64,000 nt of DNA, from positions 248,001-312,000 of the forward strand of contig JADKGA010000004.1 in NCBI GenBank assembly GCA_016717165.1, in the 5' to 3' direction. Both the position numbers and the translations under genes were made by a program. Under the pieces are notes generated by a model, which saw nothing but the letters and a program-made list of their open reading frames with translations, was not told the DNA's origin and did not search any database. The DNA is from Candidatus Lutibacillus vidarii. Lineage in GTDB: Bacteria; Actinomycetota; Actinomycetes; Actinomycetales; Dermatophilaceae. Positions 25,543-33,891 of this stretch are shown here, piece by piece. Within the stretch, counting starts at the first letter, position 1. Each line of letters opens with the position of its first letter.

Positions 25543-26721
25543 ATGGCGGAGGTGACATCGGATCCCACCCTGCTGACCCTCCTCGCCGTCCGCCTCGTGG
25601 GGTTTGCATCCACCCACGGGGTTGCCGCTCGGTTTCACCTCGATCCGGCGCTCGTCGAGGAGATCCTCTTGGACGGGCAGGCCTACGGGTGGGTGACGCA
25701 TTCCGAGTTTGCCGGCACGTCCGGCTGGTCCCTCACCGACCGCGGCCGTGCGGAGAACGAGCGACAGCTTGCCGCCGAGCTCGACGCCCAGGGTGCGCGC
25801 GAGCTGGTGGCCGGAGTCCACCGTCGATTCCTCCCGCTGAACGCTCGGTTTCTCGAGGCGATGACCCGGTGGCAGATTCAGCCGACCCCGGGCAACTCGA
25901 TGGCCAGCAATGACCACACCGACTTCCGATGGGACGACCGAGTCATCAGCTCGCTGAAGTCGATCGGGCGACAGCTGGTTCCCTTGGAGGCCGACCTCGT
26001 GGGCGCACTGACGCGCTTCGCCGGGTACTCCGAGCGCTACAACGCTGCGCTTGCTCACCTCGAGCGCTTTGAGCACGAGTGGGCCGACGGGCTGGGGATC
26101 GACTCGAGCCACCTTGTCTGGATCCAGCTCCACGAGGACCTCCTCGCCAGTCTGGGAGTGGACCGCGCAGACGAGGTCTGGCGAGCCTCTCCGTCGGATG
26201 GAGGAGGGGAATGGCACATTCACCTCCTGCGCATCGCGGTGACAGGTGGTTCGGGCACGCTCGGGGGGCACGTCGTCCGACGGCATCAAGCAAGCGGTCA
26301 CGACGTCCTCAACCTCGACGCCACCGGCGAACGCTGGACCGGGTGGACCCAGGTCGACCTGTGCGACCACGGCCGGGTCGCCGACATCCTCAGTGGCGCA
26401 GACGGGTCAGTTCGACCCGCGCCTCGTCGCGGGCGCGGGAGACCGGAGGCGAGGTCAGGTGGCGAATCCTCCGTGACAATGGTGCGATGCGCCTTCTTCT
26501 TCTCGAGGACGACAGCGAGCTGCGCGCCCAGGCGGCGCGCGCGCTCCGCGCCCAGGCGTATGCCGTGGACGTTGCCAGCACCCTCGCCGCGGCCGACGAG
26601 CTGGCCTTCGTCAACGACTATGACGCCGCGGTCTTCGATCGGCGGGTCCCGGACGGCGACGCGGTCGAGCTGGTCCGGGCCTTGCGGTCGCGCGGCGACA
26701 CTGTCCCGGTCCTGCTCCTGA
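25543..26721 (+). CDS. winged-helix regulator-like protein whose frame reads on into an epimerase fragment
   Basis: Residues 1 to about 215 form one conserved protein. A winged-helix start LLTLLAVRLVGFASTHGVAARFHLDPALVEEILLDGQAYGWVTH is followed by the wing SGWSLTDRGRAENERQLAAEL. Then comes an all-helical part with FLPLNARFLEAMTRWQ, NDHTDFRWDDRVISSLKSIG and VWIQLHEDLLASLGVDR, where family members normally stop. Here no stop occurs: the frame continues into an SDR N-terminus (about 229-290) and then nonsense-like sequence overlapping the response regulator gene at 26487. The 392-residue product is thus probably an accidental fusion after a deletion. The start lies six bases behind CAGGAT. Confidence 0.65.
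   Translation: MAEVTSDPTLLTLLAVRLVGFASTHGVAARFHLDPALVEEILLDGQAYGWVTHSEFAGTSGWSLTDRGRAENERQLAAELDAQGARELVAGVHRRFLPLNARFLEAMTRWQIQPTPGNSMASNDHTDFRWDDRVISSLKSIGRQLVPLEADLVGALTRFAGYSERYNAALAHLERFEHEWADGLGIDSSHLVWIQLHEDLLASLGVDRADEVWRASPSDGGGEWHIHLLRIAVTGGSGTLGGHVVRRHQASGHDVLNLDATGERWTGWTQVDLCDHGRVADILSGADGSVRPAPRRGRGRPEARSGGESSVTMVRCAFFFSRTTASCAPRRRARSAPRRMPWTLPAPSPRPTSWPSSTTMTPRSSIGGSRTATRSSWSGPCGRAATLSRSCS
26226..26409 (+). pseudogene. NAD(P)-dependent SDR/epimerase, N-terminal fragment
   Basis: In frame with the preceding regulator is LRIAVTGGSGTLGGHVVRR, then SGHDVLNLDATGERWTGWTQ and VDLCDHGRVADILSGADG. This is the first Rossmann beta-alpha-beta of an extended SDR (TGGSGxLGxHVVR, acidic D at the end of strand 2, VDL after strand 3). 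The expected next block (VVHLAA...) is absent. The gene has lost its 3' part and apparently also its own start region through fusion with the upstream gene. Confidence 0.7.
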
Positions 26722-27155
26722 CCGCTCTCGGCGAGGTGGGTGATCGGGTCGCAGGCCTGGATGCCGGTGCCGACGACTACCTCACAAAACCGTTCGCCAT
26801 GCCGGAGCTGCTCGCCCGGATCCGCGCTCTCAGCCGACGCGCAGGAGGCACCGACCAACCACTGCTCGTCCTTGGGGACCTCCTCATCGACCCGGCCTCG
26901 GTCACCGCACGCCGCGGCGACCGGGATCTCACCTTGACCCAGAAGGAGTTCGCCATCCTCGCCTACCTCGTCCGCCATGCCGGTCAGGTGGTGTCGCGCT
27001 CGGAGCTGCTCGAGCATTGCTGGGATGTCTTCGCTGATCCCGCGTCGAACGTCATCGACGTACGGATCCGGCTCTTGCGCGAGAAGCTCGGCGAGCCCGC
27101 CCTGATCCGCACCGTTCGCGGCGTCGGGTATGCCGCCGAGGACCCCCGCTCGTGA
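26487..27155 (+). CDS. OmpR/PhoB-family response regulator
   Basis: The 222-residue protein has a receiver domain with acidic pair E7/D8/D9 (LLLLEDDSE), phospho-acceptor D51 (VFDRRVPDG), T79 (LLLTA) and K101 (YLTKPF). A winged-helix output domain follows (LTLTQKEFAILAYLVRHAGQVVSRSELLEHCWD...NVIDVRIRLLREKLG...IRTVRGVGY). The start ATG at 26487 lies six bases behind GACAAT. The TGA overlaps the GTG of the histidine kinase gene (GTGA), so the two are co-translated. Confidence 0.92.
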   Translation: MRLLLLEDDSELRAQAARALRAQAYAVDVASTLAAADELAFVNDYDAAVFDRRVPDGDAVELVRALRSRGDTVPVLLLTALGEVGDRVAGLDAGADDYLTKPFAMPELLARIRALSRRAGGTDQPLLVLGDLLIDPASVTARRGDRDLTLTQKEFAILAYLVRHAGQVVSRSELLEHCWDVFADPASNVIDVRIRLLREKLGEPALIRTVRGVGYAAEDPRS

Positions 27156-28432
27156 CCCGGACCGGGCGGAGGGCGACTCGCGGCACCCCGCAGGAACAGC
27201 TGCTGCGTTCCCTGCGGGCCCGGCTGCTCGGCGGCTTCGTCGTCGTCGCCACCCTCGCCGTCGCGGCCTTCGGAGCCGTCCTCGTCTCCTGGGACGCGCG
27301 GCTGGCCTCGGCACGGCTCGACAGCGAGCTGCGCGGGGCCGCCTCCCGCGCCGCCGCTTTGGTCTACCTCGACGACAACGGGTCCACCCTGGTCGATGGA
27401 GTCGCCGACGACGAGGTCGCCCACGGCGAGTTCCGGATCGTCGTCTCTGCTCTTCCGACCGGAGAGACCCTGCTCGACACCGCCCCGCCCGGCTCAGACA
27501 GTGCACCATTGCCGACCGCCCAGACCGCGGCCGCCGCCGTGGCCGACACCTCCGAGAGCGGCACGTATGCCGTGCTGCCCACGACGGGTGGCTCGGTCCG
27601 ATCGGCGCTCATGCCATGGTTCAACGATGCCGGGGTGGCCGGTTGGGTGATGGCGGTCGAGCGTGGCCCGAGGGACCACTCCAGCGTGTTGCTCTGGCCG
27701 ACCGTCATCGGCGGGGCGCTGCTGCTCCTGCTGCTTTCGTTGGCCGGATGGTTACTTACCGGCCGAATGCTTGCCCCGGCGCTGCGGTCGGCCGCGGACC
27801 GCGAACGCTTCCTCGCGACCGCCGCGCACGAGCTCCGTACACCGCTGGCCAGGTTGCGTGGAGCTGCCACGGCAATCCAGCAGGGTCAGCGGGCGGGCTC
27901 GGAGTCGGCGCGGCAGGCCAGTGCCCTCGCCGGGGAGGTCGACGCTGCGTCGTCGGTGGTCGACAACCTGCTGCTCGCGGCACGGATCGACAACGCCAGG
28001 GTGGACCTGCGACTGGAGGCGGTACGCCTCGACACGCTGGCGGCCGAGATGGAGCTGCGAGTGCCGGAGCTTGTCGTCGACGTCGACGCTCCGGTGACCG
28101 TTCGCGGGGACCCAACCCTGCTCCGCCATGCCTTGACCAACCTCGTCGACAACGCGATTCGTCACGGTCGGGCTGGCGGTTCCGGCATACCGGTGCTGCT
28201 GCGGGTACGCGCACGCGAAGGATGGGCGAGCGCCGAGGTGATCGACGCGGGACCCGGCTTCGCGAGCACCGAACCCCCGCAGCCCTATCTGAGTACCGGC
28301 GGCGGGGCCGGCCTCGGCCTGCCGCTGGTGGAATGGGTGGCGCGCCGGCACGGCGGCCGGGTGGAGCTCGCCGAGCGGGCCGATGAGCCGGGCGCGGTGG
28401 CCCGGCTGGTGCTCCCGGCGATCGCCGCCTGA
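27152..28432 (+). CDS. sensor histidine kinase, partner of the OmpR-type regulator
   Basis: The 426-residue protein has a first membrane helix (about 25-46), an extracytoplasmic sensor region of about 130 residues (47-178) with no motif I recognise, and a second helix (179-203). The H-box is FLATAAHELRTPLARLRG with phospho-acceptor H226. Then come N-box HALTNLVDNAIRHG, G1 VIDAGPGF and G2 GGGAGLGLPLVEWVARRHGG. It phosphorylates the regulator encoded just upstream. The stimulus is unknown; the beta-helix protein gene that follows is a plausible target. Confidence 0.92.
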   Translation: MTRTGRRATRGTPQEQLLRSLRARLLGGFVVVATLAVAAFGAVLVSWDARLASARLDSELRGAASRAAALVYLDDNGSTLVDGVADDEVAHGEFRIVVSALPTGETLLDTAPPGSDSAPLPTAQTAAAAVADTSESGTYAVLPTTGGSVRSALMPWFNDAGVAGWVMAVERGPRDHSSVLLWPTVIGGALLLLLLSLAGWLLTGRMLAPALRSAADRERFLATAAHELRTPLARLRGAATAIQQGQRAGSESARQASALAGEVDAASSVVDNLLLAARIDNARVDLRLEAVRLDTLAAEMELRVPELVVDVDAPVTVRGDPTLLRHALTNLVDNAIRHGRAGGSGIPVLLRVRAREGWASAEVIDAGPGFASTEPPQPYLSTGGGAGLGLPLVEWVARRHGGRVELAERADEPGAVARLVLPAIAA

Positions 28433-28468
28433 CGACCCTGAGCGCACGTGCGGCCAACCTCGGGCCGA

Positions 28469-28487
28469 GCGTCATCGTTGCGTCATC
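28469..28487 (+). promoter_or_regulatory. 11-bp-period direct repeat, likely response-regulator site
   Basis: GCGTCATC occurs twice with an 11-bp period (28469 and 28480), the spacing bound by OmpR/PhoB dimers in tandem. It lies 56 bases before the beta-helix gene and just behind the kinase gene. Confidence 0.45.
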
Positions 28488-28542
28488 CAGGGTTGTGCAC
28501 AGTGGGCGAGTTCGATCCCCGACCTGAGAAGGACTGCCGATC

Positions 28543-30015
28543 ATGTCTCGCTTCCATACCCGCGCCGCCCGGCGTGGCCTTGCCACCGCGGTCGTCATCC
28601 CGGCGCTGGCCGTCCCGGCTCTGCTTGTCGTCCAGTGGCCCTTCGAGGGAGGGGCACCCACCCAGACCCGGCCCGTGGCCGCCGCCGCATTGCCCGCCGG
28701 GGCCACGGTGATCCACGTCTCCCCGAACGGCAACGACAGCGCCGACGGCAGCGCGGCGGCGCCCTTGCGCACTCCGCAGCGGGCGGTCGACCGGCTTGGC
28801 TCAGCCGGCGGGACGGTCGAGCTCGCCGACGGCCGGTATGCCGCCCAACGGATCGTTCTGGCGAATCGCCGCCATGTCGTGGTGCGAGCTGCAGCCGGAG
28901 CCCGCCCGGTCCTCGACGCCACCGGGCTCGTCGTCCCCGCGGGCACCTCAGGTGTGGTCGAGATCCGCGACGGGGCGGACATCACGATCACGGGCCTGGA
29001 GATCACCGGGTACCGGACGCGGTCGTTGCAGGCCGTGCCGGTCGGGATCTATGCGACCGGCGCCACCTCGGGGCTACGGATCGAGGGCAACCACGTTCAC
29101 CATCTCGGCAACGACAACCGCACGGCCGGCAGCTTCGACATCAACGCGCACGGCATCGCCGTGTATGGGCGCTCGGCCACCGCGTCGACGACCGGCCTGG
29201 TCATCTCGGCCAACGAGGTCGACCATCTCGTCCTCGGTGCGAGTGAGACCGTCGTGGTCAACGGCAATGTCGATGGCTTCCGGATCACCGACAACTCCAT
29301 CCACGACAACAACAACATCGGCATCGACCTCATCGGCTTTGAACGGACCATCTCGGGGCCGGCCCGCTTCACCGAGGTCAACCGCGCACGCAACGGTGTG
29401 GTCTCCGGCAATACCGTCACCCGGATCATCAGCGAGGGCAACCCCGCCTACGACGAGGGCGACGGCTACTGCAACTGCGCCGGCGGGATCTACGTCGACG
29501 GGGGCGCCCGGATCACCATCGAGAACAACGTCGTGGCCGACTCCGACATCGGCCTGGAGGTCGCCTCCGAATGGGCCAGCGGACGCACCAACGACATCGT
29601 CGTGCGCAGCAACACCATCAGCGGCAGCCGCTATGTCGGGATCGCCGTTGGCGGCTACGACCGGCGCCGAGGAGAGGCCTTCGGAATCACCGTGACGGGC
29701 AACACTCTGCGCGGCAACAACACCCTCGACGACGGCTCCCCGGAGATCCTGCTGCAGTACTACGTCCACGACTCGAGCATCACCGGCAACTTGGTCACGA
29801 CGACCAACGCCGAGTACCCGCTGCTGGTCTCACGGGTGCGACCGGCCGGCGACGCGGCGAAGAACGCCAACCTGACGCTCGACAACAACGCGTATGCCGG
29901 CCCGGTCCCGGCGGCATCGGCGCTCTTCGTCTGGAACGGCCGCGCCGTGACAGGACTCGCGAACTGGACGAGGTCCTCCGGGCAGGACGCCCACAGCACC
30001 TGGACCCAGCGGTAG
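28543..30015 (+). CDS. exported right-handed beta-helix protein (polysaccharide-lyase-like)
   Basis: The 490-residue protein has an N-terminal signal or anchor (residues about 13-33, AVVIPALAVPALLVVQW) and a region with VSPNGNDSADGSAAAPLRTPQRAVDRLGSAGGTVELADGRY. That is the DUF1565/pectate-lyase-type entry (P-G-x-D-xx-G-xxxxPxxTxxxAxxxxxxG-xTVxLxxGxY). A parallel beta-helix of PbH1 repeats follows (LRIEGNHVHHLGNDN, FRITDNSIHDNNNIGIDL, ITIENNVVADSDIGLEV, FGITVTGNTLRGNN, SITGNLVTTTNAEYPL). Such proteins bind or cleave acidic polysaccharides outside the cell. No catalytic residues can be assigned with certainty. A CNC pair near residue 309 may form a disulphide. Confidence 0.85.
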   Translation: MSRFHTRAARRGLATAVVIPALAVPALLVVQWPFEGGAPTQTRPVAAAALPAGATVIHVSPNGNDSADGSAAAPLRTPQRAVDRLGSAGGTVELADGRYAAQRIVLANRRHVVVRAAAGARPVLDATGLVVPAGTSGVVEIRDGADITITGLEITGYRTRSLQAVPVGIYATGATSGLRIEGNHVHHLGNDNRTAGSFDINAHGIAVYGRSATASTTGLVISANEVDHLVLGASETVVVNGNVDGFRITDNSIHDNNNIGIDLIGFERTISGPARFTEVNRARNGVVSGNTVTRIISEGNPAYDEGDGYCNCAGGIYVDGGARITIENNVVADSDIGLEVASEWASGRTNDIVVRSNTISGSRYVGIAVGGYDRRRGEAFGITVTGNTLRGNNTLDDGSPEILLQYYVHDSSITGNLVTTTNAEYPLLVSRVRPAGDAAKNANLTLDNNAYAGPVPAASALFVWNGRAVTGLANWTRSSGQDAHSTWTQR

Positions 30016-30037
30016 CTGCCCGTGCCCGGGCTGCTGG

Positions 30038-30685
30038 TCAGACTCGCTTGGAGTGGTAGGCCCACATGGCGATCTCGACTCGGTTGCGGACACCGAGCTT
30101 GGCCATCAACGAGGCGACATGGCTCTTGACGGTGCTCAGACCGATGAAGAGCTCGGCGGCGATCTCGGCATTGGTGCGGCCGCGGGCGAGCAGCGCCAGC
30201 ACCTCCTCCTCGCGCTCGGTCAGTGGATCGACGGGCTGGGTCACCCTCTCGGGTGCGTGGTCGACGAGGGTCGCCAGCAGCCGTCGCGTCACATTGGGGG
30301 CGATCAGTGCGTCCCCGTGGGCAGCGGCGTGCACGGCCTGGACGAGCAGGTCCGGCCCGGCGTCCTTGAGGAGGAAGCCGCGAGCGCCGGCGCGCAAGGC
30401 GCCGAGGACGTACTCGTCCAGGTCGAAGGTGGTGATGACCACGACCGCCATCGGGTCCGCCACGTCGGGACCCGCGAGGCGCCTGGTCACCTCGACCCCA
30501 TCGAGCCCGGGCATACGGATGTCGACGAGGAGCACGTCCGGGCGCAGCCGGGTCGCCACCTCAAGGGCCTGTATGCCGTCCGCGGCCTCCCCGATAATGT
30601 CGATATCGGTTTGGGCACCGAGAATCATCACCAGCCCGGTCCGCACCAGGTCCTGGTCATCGGCCACGACGACACGGATGCTCAT
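30038..30685 (-). CDS. NarL/LuxR-type response regulator
   Basis: The 215-residue protein has a receiver domain with DD at 9-10, phospho-acceptor D55 (VLLVDIRMPGLDG), T84 (ITTFD) and K105 (GFLLKDAG). Its C-terminal LuxR HTH is LTEREEEVLALLARGRTNAEIAAELFIGLSTVKSHVASLMAKLGVRNRVEIAMWAY. I take the ATG at 30685, which overlaps the kinase stop as ATGA. The longer open frame to 30907 lies inside the kinase gene. Confidence 0.93.
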   Translation of the reverse strand: MSIRVVVADDQDLVRTGLVMILGAQTDIDIIGEAADGIQALEVATRLRPDVLLVDIRMPGLDGVEVTRRLAGPDVADPMAVVVITTFDLDEYVLGALRAGARGFLLKDAGPDLLVQAVHAAAHGDALIAPNVTRRLLATLVDHAPERVTQPVDPLTEREEEVLALLARGRTNAEIAAELFIGLSTVKSHVASLMAKLGVRNRVEIAMWAYHSKRV

Positions 30686-31848
30686 TGCGGATCCTGCGAG
30701 ACCTGCGAAACCTGCGAGACGTGCACGGGGAGGACGGCCTCCACCATCCAGCCACCGTGGTGCGCCGGGCCCGCCGTGAGGGAGCCGCCAAGGAGCTGGG
30801 CGCGTTCGGTCATGCCGGTCAACCCGAACCCAGGCGGAGCAGCCGACCCGGTGTGGGTGAGCCCGTCGTCGGTGACGCGCAGCCGGAGGTGGTCGCCGAC
30901 GCGGCATACGTCGATGCCCACGTGCGTGGCGCCATGGGCGTGACGGAGGGCGTTGGTGACCGCCTCCTGTGCGATCCGGTAGACCGCTGCGTCCACGGGT
31001 CCGGGCAGCCCGGTGACGGCGCCGGTGAGCGAGACAGCGACGTCCGGCGTCGCGTCCGCGCGCGCCAGCCGAGGGAGGTCGGCGACCCCCAGCTGCGGCG
31101 AGTAGGCCCCCCAGCCGTCCTCCCGGAGGACGCGCACCATGGCCCGCATCTCCGACAGGGTGCGCGTCGCCTCGGCCTCGATCGTGGCCAGCACCTGGGC
31201 CGCCTGCGCCGGCTGGGCGCGGGCGACCACGCCACCGGCCTGAGCCTGCACCGCGATGGCCGAGACGTGATGGGCAACGGTGTCGTGCAGCTCGCGGGCC
31301 AGGGCCAGCCGTTCCTCATTGCGGATCTCGCGCTGCCGGCGCTGCCAGAGGTCGGCGCGGGAGCGGAATATCGCTGCGAGAGAGGCGATGAAGAGCAGCA
31401 GGAGGCTGCCGCCGACGAGGTCCGGCAGAGTCGCTGACGAGGCATACATTCCCAGACCCACGACGGCGGCGACCCACGGCATACCTATGGCGATCTCGCG
31501 CCCCGAGCCCCACCGGACCAGGGCGTAGAGCAGGATCAGGATGGCCATCATCGAGGCGGGGCCGAGGTCGTCGGTGCGGGCGACCAGCTGGATGGCTGAG
31601 AGCAGCCCGGCGACGCCGAAACCGACGAGGCAGGTGGCCAGCGGGTGGCTCCGCCGCCAGAGCAGGGCCGGCATCACGGCAAGGGCCAGCAGGGTGACCA
31701 CCGGACGCCAGGCCAGATCGGGGCGGGCTACCCCTTCGTAGAGTGCAGCCGCCTCGACGGCAGCGAGGAGGACCCAGTCCCCACGGCTCACGGGTGGAGC
31801 GTCGGTGGGGCGTGGCTCGCGCCAGATGGCGCGCCAGAGGGGTCTCAC
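30682..31848 (-). CDS. DesK/NarX-type sensor histidine kinase
   Basis: The 388-residue protein has about five membrane helices in the first 165 residues, then a HisKA_3 dimerisation block RNEERLALARELHDTVAHHVSAIAVQAQAG (phospho-acceptor His in ELHDTVAHH) and HATPase region VYRIAQEAVTNALRHAHG...LRLRVTDDG...GFGLTGMTERAQLLGG. The C-terminus ends in a short VSQVSQVSQDPQ repeat, encoded by a small direct repeat of GACCTGCGA type. It is translationally coupled at both ends: its start overlaps the DUF6326 gene stop and its stop overlaps the regulator start. Confidence 0.92.
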   Translation of the reverse strand: MRPLWRAIWREPRPTDAPPVSRGDWVLLAAVEAAALYEGVARPDLAWRPVVTLLALAVMPALLWRRSHPLATCLVGFGVAGLLSAIQLVARTDDLGPASMMAILILLYALVRWGSGREIAIGMPWVAAVVGLGMYASSATLPDLVGGSLLLLFIASLAAIFRSRADLWQRRQREIRNEERLALARELHDTVAHHVSAIAVQAQAGGVVARAQPAQAAQVLATIEAEATRTLSEMRAMVRVLREDGWGAYSPQLGVADLPRLARADATPDVAVSLTGAVTGLPGPVDAAVYRIAQEAVTNALRHAHGATHVGIDVCRVGDHLRLRVTDDGLTHTGSAAPPGFGLTGMTERAQLLGGSLTAGPAHHGGWMVEAVLPVHVSQVSQVSQDPQ

Positions 31849-32300
31849 CTGTTCAGGCTAGGGATCGCCGGTGTGCGGGGCCAGTTCCAGGCCGAGCGGA
31901 GGATGAACGCGAGGGCGACCATCTCGAGGGCGAATCCGAGACCGTAGTAGGCCAGCCACTCCCCGCCCACCAGGTTGAACCCCATCCAGGGGATCAGGAG
32001 GGTGGCGACGACAAGGTTCGTCACACGGTTGGCGCGCGGGGGAAGGACCGTCGAGAGCAGGATCATCATCATCGGGACCGCCGAGGCAGCCAGCGCGCTG
32101 ACCATGAAGGTCTGGGTGATATCGAAGGTGAAGACCTTCCCTTTCAGGATGCCCTCGACGGCGCCTGGCTTGTAGAGGCCGAGGACGTCGACATAGATGT
32201 AAAGGCACATGAAGGTGGTCCAGGCTGCGGCAAGCTTCAGCTGGAGGGGCACCTGCTGGTCCGTTCGGGTGGTCGGGGCCGGTGCTGTGTGCGTGGTCAT
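31845..32300 (-). CDS. DUF6326-type four-helix membrane protein
   Basis: The 151-residue protein has a short polar N-terminus, then KLAAAWTTFMCLYIYVDVLGLYKPGAVEGILKGKVFTFDITQTFM and three more membrane helices (VSALAASAVPMMMILLS, NLVVATLLIPWMGFNLV, YYGLGFALEMVALAFI). The VDVLGLYxPGxxxxILxGxVxxFxITQxFM block is the hallmark of DUF6326 proteins, which sit next to NarL/DesK systems. It is the first gene of a three-gene minus-strand operon with 4-base overlaps, so it could be a sensor accessory. Function unknown. Confidence 0.7.
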   Translation of the reverse strand: MTTHTAPAPTTRTDQQVPLQLKLAAAWTTFMCLYIYVDVLGLYKPGAVEGILKGKVFTFDITQTFMVSALAASAVPMMMILLSTVLPPRANRVTNLVVATLLIPWMGFNLVGGEWLAYYGLGFALEMVALAFILRSAWNWPRTPAIPSLNR

Positions 32301-32454
32301 CGGTGGGAGTCCTTCGGGTGAGTCGAGTGCGTGACTCCTCCACGATCGCGGATTTCGCTTGCGGACTCATCAGCCCGCAGACCTGACCTGGACCGGCCGA
32401 AAGAACGTGCTGCGACTCCGCCTTTCGGCGTGAGAACTCCCTGCCGCCTCGGTC

Positions 32455-32676
32455 TACCCGACCCCGGTGAGGCGGGCACGGGCGGCGGCATACTCGGGCG
32501 TGTCCTTGTAGACAAGCTTGACCGCGAGCAATCATCACCTCCTCGGGCCTCCCCTGCAGCGACACCTGGTCCACGAACGCCCGCGGCGCCTCCGGCGGGA
32601 GCAAGTCGTGAACCTGCTGCATCATGGCGGCCAGCTGCTGCTGCCCTCGGGCCTGGAGATCATCAAGCCAACCCAT
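32455..32676 (-). pseudogene. small conserved actinobacterial protein with a frameshift
   Basis: One frame from the ATG at 32676 reads MGWLDDLQARGQQQLAAMMQ, then QVHDLLPPEAPRAFVDQVS and GRPEEVMIAR. At about 32531 the sensible reading changes frame to VKLVYKDTPEYAAARARLTGVG and a TAG at 32455. The joined product of about 73 residues resembles short actinobacterial proteins of the pattern LLPPEAR-x-xLVD...Y-x-x-x-SPEYxxARxRL. The break needs one extra or two missing bases. Confidence 0.5.
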
Positions 32677-32732
32677 GCCGACCCGAATGGCAGGCACAGG
32701 GCGAGGGTGCGCGGCCTTCTCCGCCGTCGGGG

Positions 32733-33761
32733 TCAGGTGAGCGCTGCGCGCCGGTGCCGGGCGCTCGTCAGCAGGTCAACGTTGTCGGAACGTTGCTCGA
32801 CGCTGCCCAGACCCGGTGGCAGCGCCCGTACGTCACTGTCCCGGATGCTCTCGAGCAGCCGGGGCACCATGCCGTGGTCGATATGGCGATAGGGCCGGTC
32901 GTGGAATGGCGCGATCGTGGGTGATGACGTCGGTATGCCGAGTTGTCCCTGATGATCGGCGAGCGCGTCCAGGGCGTCGGCGAGGTGTGTGGCCCGGTCC
33001 TCCCAGCCGTCGGTCTTGAGTGTCTCGCTCAGGGCCGTGGCGACCTTGGTATGCAGCGGGAGCCGGTTGAACAGGGTCCCCCGCCACTTGGGGTAGGGCA
33101 CCCACTGCCGGCACAGGAGGAAGCCGAGATGCATCGTCACGTCGACCAGACGCGCGGCGATGACGCGAGAGCCCAGGTCGTCGCCGCGGTGCCCGGCGCG
33201 TTGCATTAGCGGCAGCTCCTGGTCGATGCGCTGCCAGTCGCAGGCGATGACATAGCGCCAGACATCGTCCGGGTACCACGCCAGCGCCTCACGCAGCGAG
33301 GTCAGGTCCCCGACGGCGTCCCGGAAAACCTCCCCGGCCGTGATCTTAAGGACGGCCTGACCGCTCAGGCTCAGCCAGTCCTGGACGGATGCGTCCCGGC
33401 GGGGGTCGAAGCCAAGGTGCTGCTTGGCTGCGGAGTCAACGCTGTCGACATCGATGCGCAGACGTGCCGCCGGGTCGGACGAGAAGCCGAAGCGCACCGG
33501 GTGGCCGTCAAACTCGGTCGGTAGGTGGTCCTCGAGCGTCGACCGCAGCCGGGTGACGTCGGTGTCGGCGACGAACAGCTGCAGCCGCAGGCCCCAGTCA
33601 TGGTCGCGGGATATCTCGTCATCGAGGCCGAGAACCTCCGACCCGGACCCCAAACGCGCGGCGGCATACCGCAGCTCGGGCACGTGCCGGCGGATGGTCG
33701 GCGCCACGAGTTCAGTGAAGTAGGAACGGGCCAAGGCGATGCCGCCAGGAGCGGGAGTCAC
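32733..33761 (-). CDS. DUF4037 nucleotidyltransferase-like protein
   Basis: The 342-residue protein contains the minimal nucleotidyltransferase pattern RLGSGSEVLGLDDEISRDHDWGLRLQLFV: G-S-G-S, then D-x-D with the second acidic residue in DHDWG. Further on are PVRFGFSSDPAARLRIDVDSVDSAA, DWLSLSGQAVLKITAGEVFRD and a helical DUF4037 domain with ALAWYPDDVWRYVIACDWQRIDQELPLMQRAG and CRQWVPYPKWRGTLFNRLP. DUF4037 proteins are predicted nucleotidyl-modifying enzymes, some in toxin-antitoxin-like settings. No partner is adjacent: the next gene is divergent. Confidence 0.85.
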   Translation of the reverse strand: MTPAPGGIALARSYFTELVAPTIRRHVPELRYAAARLGSGSEVLGLDDEISRDHDWGLRLQLFVADTDVTRLRSTLEDHLPTEFDGHPVRFGFSSDPAARLRIDVDSVDSAAKQHLGFDPRRDASVQDWLSLSGQAVLKITAGEVFRDAVGDLTSLREALAWYPDDVWRYVIACDWQRIDQELPLMQRAGHRGDDLGSRVIAARLVDVTMHLGFLLCRQWVPYPKWRGTLFNRLPLHTKVATALSETLKTDGWEDRATHLADALDALADHQGQLGIPTSSPTIAPFHDRPYRHIDHGMVPRLLESIRDSDVRALPPGLGSVEQRSDNVDLLTSARHRRAALT

Positions 33762-33891
33762 CCGACGATCCTTGCAGGCGGGTCGCGCCCCCGTCGGGTA
33801 GTGCCGCTCGGGCGCAGCAAGGCGATGTATCAGGAAGACAGGTCGGCAACTCCTTCCCCCCCGGTAGCATCTCTAACCCCCAGGAGAAGGC

